Positions 61,947 through 64,000 of a stretch of 64,000 nucleotides of DNA are shown here, one piece after another. The notes below the pieces were generated by a model. The model saw nothing but the letters and a program-made list of their open reading frames with translations, did no database searches and was not told the origin of the DNA. Positions within the stretch are counted from its first letter, which is position 1. Each line of letters opens with the position of its first letter. The stretch is taken from contig NZ_JADMJL010000059.1 in assembly GCF_018780585.1 (NCBI RefSeq), positions 1-64,000 on the forward strand. The letters are read 5' to 3'. This stretch comes from Methyloversatilis discipulorum. GTDB lineage: Bacteria > Pseudomonadota > Gammaproteobacteria > Burkholderiales > Rhodocyclaceae. Made by a program: the position numbers and the translations under genes.

Positions 61947-62009
61947 GCGCTAGTGTCGTCGGTTTGCTGTCTGATCACGCAGGGGCGGTTGATGACGGTT
62001 CCCTAGCGC
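61947..62009. repeat. inverted repeat GCGCTAG/CTAGCGC at the left edge of the glmS fragment
   Basis: GCGCTAG at 61947-61953 and CTAGCGC at 62003-62009 are perfect 7-base inverted repeats 49 bases apart. The second ends exactly where homology to glmS begins. It may be a remnant of the event that placed the fragment, or coincidence. Confidence 0.4.
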
Positions 62010-62184
62010 GGTCGCCCACGACACGCCGGTCATCGCTATCGCGCCGAACGACGCGCTGATCGAAAAGCTCAAGAGCAACATCCAGGAAGTCCGCGCCCGC
62101 GGCGGCGAGCTCTACGTCATCGCCGACGCCGGCACCGAAATGGTCGAAGGCGAGGGCGTGCACATCCTGAACATGCCGGAGAAC
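62010..62184 (+). pseudogene. internal fragment of glmS (codons about 514-571)
   Basis: These 175 bases match glmS 59395-59569 at an offset of 2615. The last 141 bases (62044-62184) are identical. The first 34 contain five differences, two of them synonymous. The fragment lacks the start, most of the SIS domains and the last 41 residues, and is not expressed as a protein. Both ends stop abruptly. The wider gap 61940-62251 holds no gene besides this remnant. Confidence 0.9.
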
Positions 62185-62251
62185 GGAGTGTTGCCAATGT
62201 ATGATCAAAGCAAACGTAGTTCGTCATTCTGATTTCGCATTGCGGATGGCC

Positions 62252-64000
62252 TTAGTTGCTCCAGCTGGGCCAGTCTTGCGGCACCAGCGCTGGCGGATTC
62301 ATCCAAGGCTCTTCGACTAGGGCGTCCTGGAACCAGGCTTCACCGAAGTTGGCATGTTCGGTGACGATGAGCTGGAAGCCTGGGACGAGCTTCGTGGTGT
62401 AGTTCAGCAGCGTTTCGAACAGCTTCTTGGCGGCCTCAAGGTCGGCGTCCACGCGTTTGACCTGCTCCGCATCCCCCGCCACGGATTCGTAGATGGTCTG
62501 CGATGGGAAATAGACCTGCGTCGGCTGGTCCAGCATCAGGAAGCGAGGAATAGGGATGCGGTTTTCCGATGCGTAGTGGTGCAGGGCCAGCAGAGCCGAG
62601 ATGTGATACGCCAACCAGTTCGCGCCCCCGCCAGTGCGAATCATCGGAACTGGATTGCCGGGACGCTGCACCACGACGGTCAGGTTGCGCATGTCCAGCC
62701 GGAATGGAAACTCCGAGAAGAAGGCCTTGAACTCTTTCACCAGCGAGGTCATGGTGTTGGAGATGTGGGTAATGACTGATTCCATGCGCGCGTCTGCATC
62801 GTCGTCGGCGCCCGCGGTCTGGTTAATCTGGTCGAGCTTCGCCTGCAGCCGCTCGACTTTCAGCTTCAACGTGCTGATGGAATTGCTTGGATTCAAGCTT
62901 TCCAGGTAGAAGCTGACTCGGCCTTGAACCTTCAGAGCGCGAGCGTTAGCTTCCTCTTCCGCTGCGGCCTTCTCATCGGTCAGGACCACAGCGTTGAGGT
63001 TGACTTCGACCTCACGGATGGCGTTCTTCAGTCGGCTGGAGCGCTCGGTAAGCAGTGCTAGGTGCTCATCCAGGCGAGGGCGCGCGCCGCCGACGTGCTC
63101 AAGCTCGCCGTCCAGGCTCGATAGCTCAGCCATCAGCGATTGAGCGATGCCATCCATACGGGCGTCTTCCTCTTTCAGGAACGGCCACTGCCAGGCGCCA
63201 TTCGAAGCACGCGGCAATGCATTGATGGACTCAAGGCGGGAACGCTGTTCCTGGGCTTCGGACTGGAAGTCTGACGCGCCCTTCATGTACCTCTGCGCGG
63301 ATTCAATCTGGTCCAGGATCTGGCGGCGCTCGGTCCGCAGATTTGAACGACGTGCCTGTAGCTTCGCCATTTCACTCTCGGCCATGAGCGCTACCTGCAC
63401 GGGCCGCCAGCTAAGGACTTCCCGAAGGGATGCGATAAGGTCGCTCTCGGCGCTGTCCGTGCTCGGCCCGGCACGGACTGGCGAATTGCTGAAGGGAATA
63501 CCCACAGTCCGCGCCTCAGCTAACAGGCCCAATCCGCGCGTATCCAGCGCATCCTCCGTCTCCTGCGCCAGCTTCAGTTCTTTCTGAGCAATCTTCAGCT
63601 CGCGCTGTGTGGCACGTCGATTCGCTTCAGTCTCCATGTCGCCGACGTCGGAGATGCCAAAGAGGACGGCAAAGGTGTCACGGATGGTCTGGGGAAGGTG
63701 TTCTTCTGCCTGTCGGTAGAACAGTAGTTCCTTGCTGGCCACCAGACCCTGCTTCTGGAAGAGATAGAACGACGTATGTTTGATGTTGACGGAATAGCCG
63801 GTGCGGCTGCTGCGCTCCGGGACAGACGTCTTGGTCTCCGGGATGCCGAGCAGGGACGAAAGCAGTTCATGGACAAGCTCGTCGCCACCATTGTGCTTTA
63901 GGGCGTTGAAATCCGGCGTCTTAATCTGGCTGCCACGCATGACCATTGCGAGCGAGCACTGAACCTTCCCCGGCTTGGGGTTCGGCTTGGCGACGAATAC
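62252..64000 (-). CDS. DUF3732 SMC-like ATPase of a defence-type system (5' end beyond window)
   Basis: The visible 582 residues are the middle and C-terminal part of a coiled-coil ATPase; the frame is open through base 64000. Residues after about 120 form long heptad-rich helices (MAKLQARRSNLRTERRQILDQIESAQRYMKG). The end has GGGANWLAYHISALLALHHYA (ABC signature-like) and PRFLMLDQPTQVYFPS (Walker B and D-loop), typical of DUF3732. The Walker A N terminus lies outside the window. Proteins of this family occur in ABC-three-component conflict systems. Codon use is less GC-biased than in the core genes. Confidence 0.8.
   Translation of the reverse strand, partial: VFVAKPNPKPGKVQCSLAMVMRGSQIKTPDFNALKHNGGDELVHELLSSLLGIPETKTSVPERSSRTGYSVNIKHTSFYLFQKQGLVASKELLFYRQAEEHLPQTIRDTFAVLFGISDVGDMETEANRRATQRELKIAQKELKLAQETEDALDTRGLGLLAEARTVGIPFSNSPVRAGPSTDSAESDLIASLREVLSWRPVQVALMAESEMAKLQARRSNLRTERRQILDQIESAQRYMKGASDFQSEAQEQRSRLESINALPRASNGAWQWPFLKEEDARMDGIAQSLMAELSSLDGELEHVGGARPRLDEHLALLTERSSRLKNAIREVEVNLNAVVLTDEKAAAEEEANARALKVQGRVSFYLESLNPSNSISTLKLKVERLQAKLDQINQTAGADDDADARMESVITHISNTMTSLVKEFKAFFSEFPFRLDMRNLTVVVQRPGNPVPMIRTGGGANWLAYHISALLALHHYASENRIPIPRFLMLDQPTQVYFPSQTIYESVAGDAEQVKRVDADLEAAKKLFETLLNYTTKLVPGFQLIVTEHANFGEAWFQDALVEEPWMNPPALVPQDWPSWSN

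Noticed and set aside
59696-62009. Tn7-like transposon at attTn7 downstream of glmS
   Set aside because: The position fits, but I find no tnsABCD-type genes, no Tn7-like end repeats and no 5-base target duplication. The glmS fragment suggests homologous recombination instead.
62185-62251. Small gene between the glmS fragment and the DUF3732 gene
   Set aside because: The segment is only 67 bases, with no start/Shine-Dalgarno pair and no homology.

Overview
The window reads as chromosome of a GC-rich betaproteobacterium, most likely Rhodocyclales. The pointers are the ponA/pilMNOPQ/aroKB/dgt/gltBD gene order, thiS-thiG-trmB, yicC-gmk-rpoZ-rel, a PhaM polyhydroxyalkanoate-granule protein, a DUF3460 protein and a formaldehyde-activating-enzyme (Fae) homologue. 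The Fae homologue and a SoxC-type molybdoenzyme would suit a facultative methylotroph such as Methyloversatilis, but that genus is an inference, not a proof.

Layout. 1-4.6 kb: the end of tcdA, then rhlE, recQ and a small secreted protein behind a cluster of palindromes. 4.7-8 kb: a SoxC-like molybdoenzyme with a lipoprotein cytochrome c, then a phaM-FIST pair. 8.1-11.6 kb: a hybrid kinase and two LuxR-type response regulators. 11.6-17 kb: an orphan ParA-like ATPase, a membrane methyltransferase, ykgJ-mutY, a flavin reductase, a DUF481 barrel, tRNA-Gly(CCC) and a cupredoxin-like protein. 17-22 kb: a TonB receptor, thiSG and trmB. 21.5-26 kb: a minus-strand operon of Ser/Thr kinase, PP2C phosphatase, rph, rdgB and hemW, divergent from yicC-gmk-rpoZ-rel. 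30-38 kb: a DUF3460 gene, an exonuclease/GIY-YIG fusion, a PAS kinase with a GGDEF-EAL response regulator, the Fae homologue, and lptM-lysA-hslR opposite cyaY. 38-55 kb: ponA, the type IV pilus assembly operon, aroKB, dgt and gltBD. 55-60 kb: a duplicated gltD tail, a REP array, a DUF4124 protein and glmU-glmS. 59.7-64 kb: an accessory island with Fic, a Phd/RelE-type toxin-antitoxin pair, a duplicated internal fragment of glmS, and a DUF3732 SMC-like ATPase running off the end.

The core genes are tightly packed. Four-base start/stop overlaps (ATGA or GTGA) occur in the two-component, hemW, kinase/phosphatase, lysA and pilus operons, so translational coupling is common. Several starts are GTG or TTG and were chosen from Shine-Dalgarno spacing.

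The most unusual material lies in the last 9 kb. Gene tails are duplicated there in two separate ways. gltD has a second, synonymously diverged copy of its last 20 codons immediately downstream. A 175-bp piece of glmS lies 2.6 kb downstream of glmS, across a Fic/toxin-antitoxin cassette. Together with the REP array and the truncated DUF3732 gene, this marks the gltD-glmS neighbourhood as a recombination and defence-island site. A Fae homologue that appears to lack the active-site histidine, and a short protein with a PEP-CTERM-like tail, are further candidates for undescribed function.
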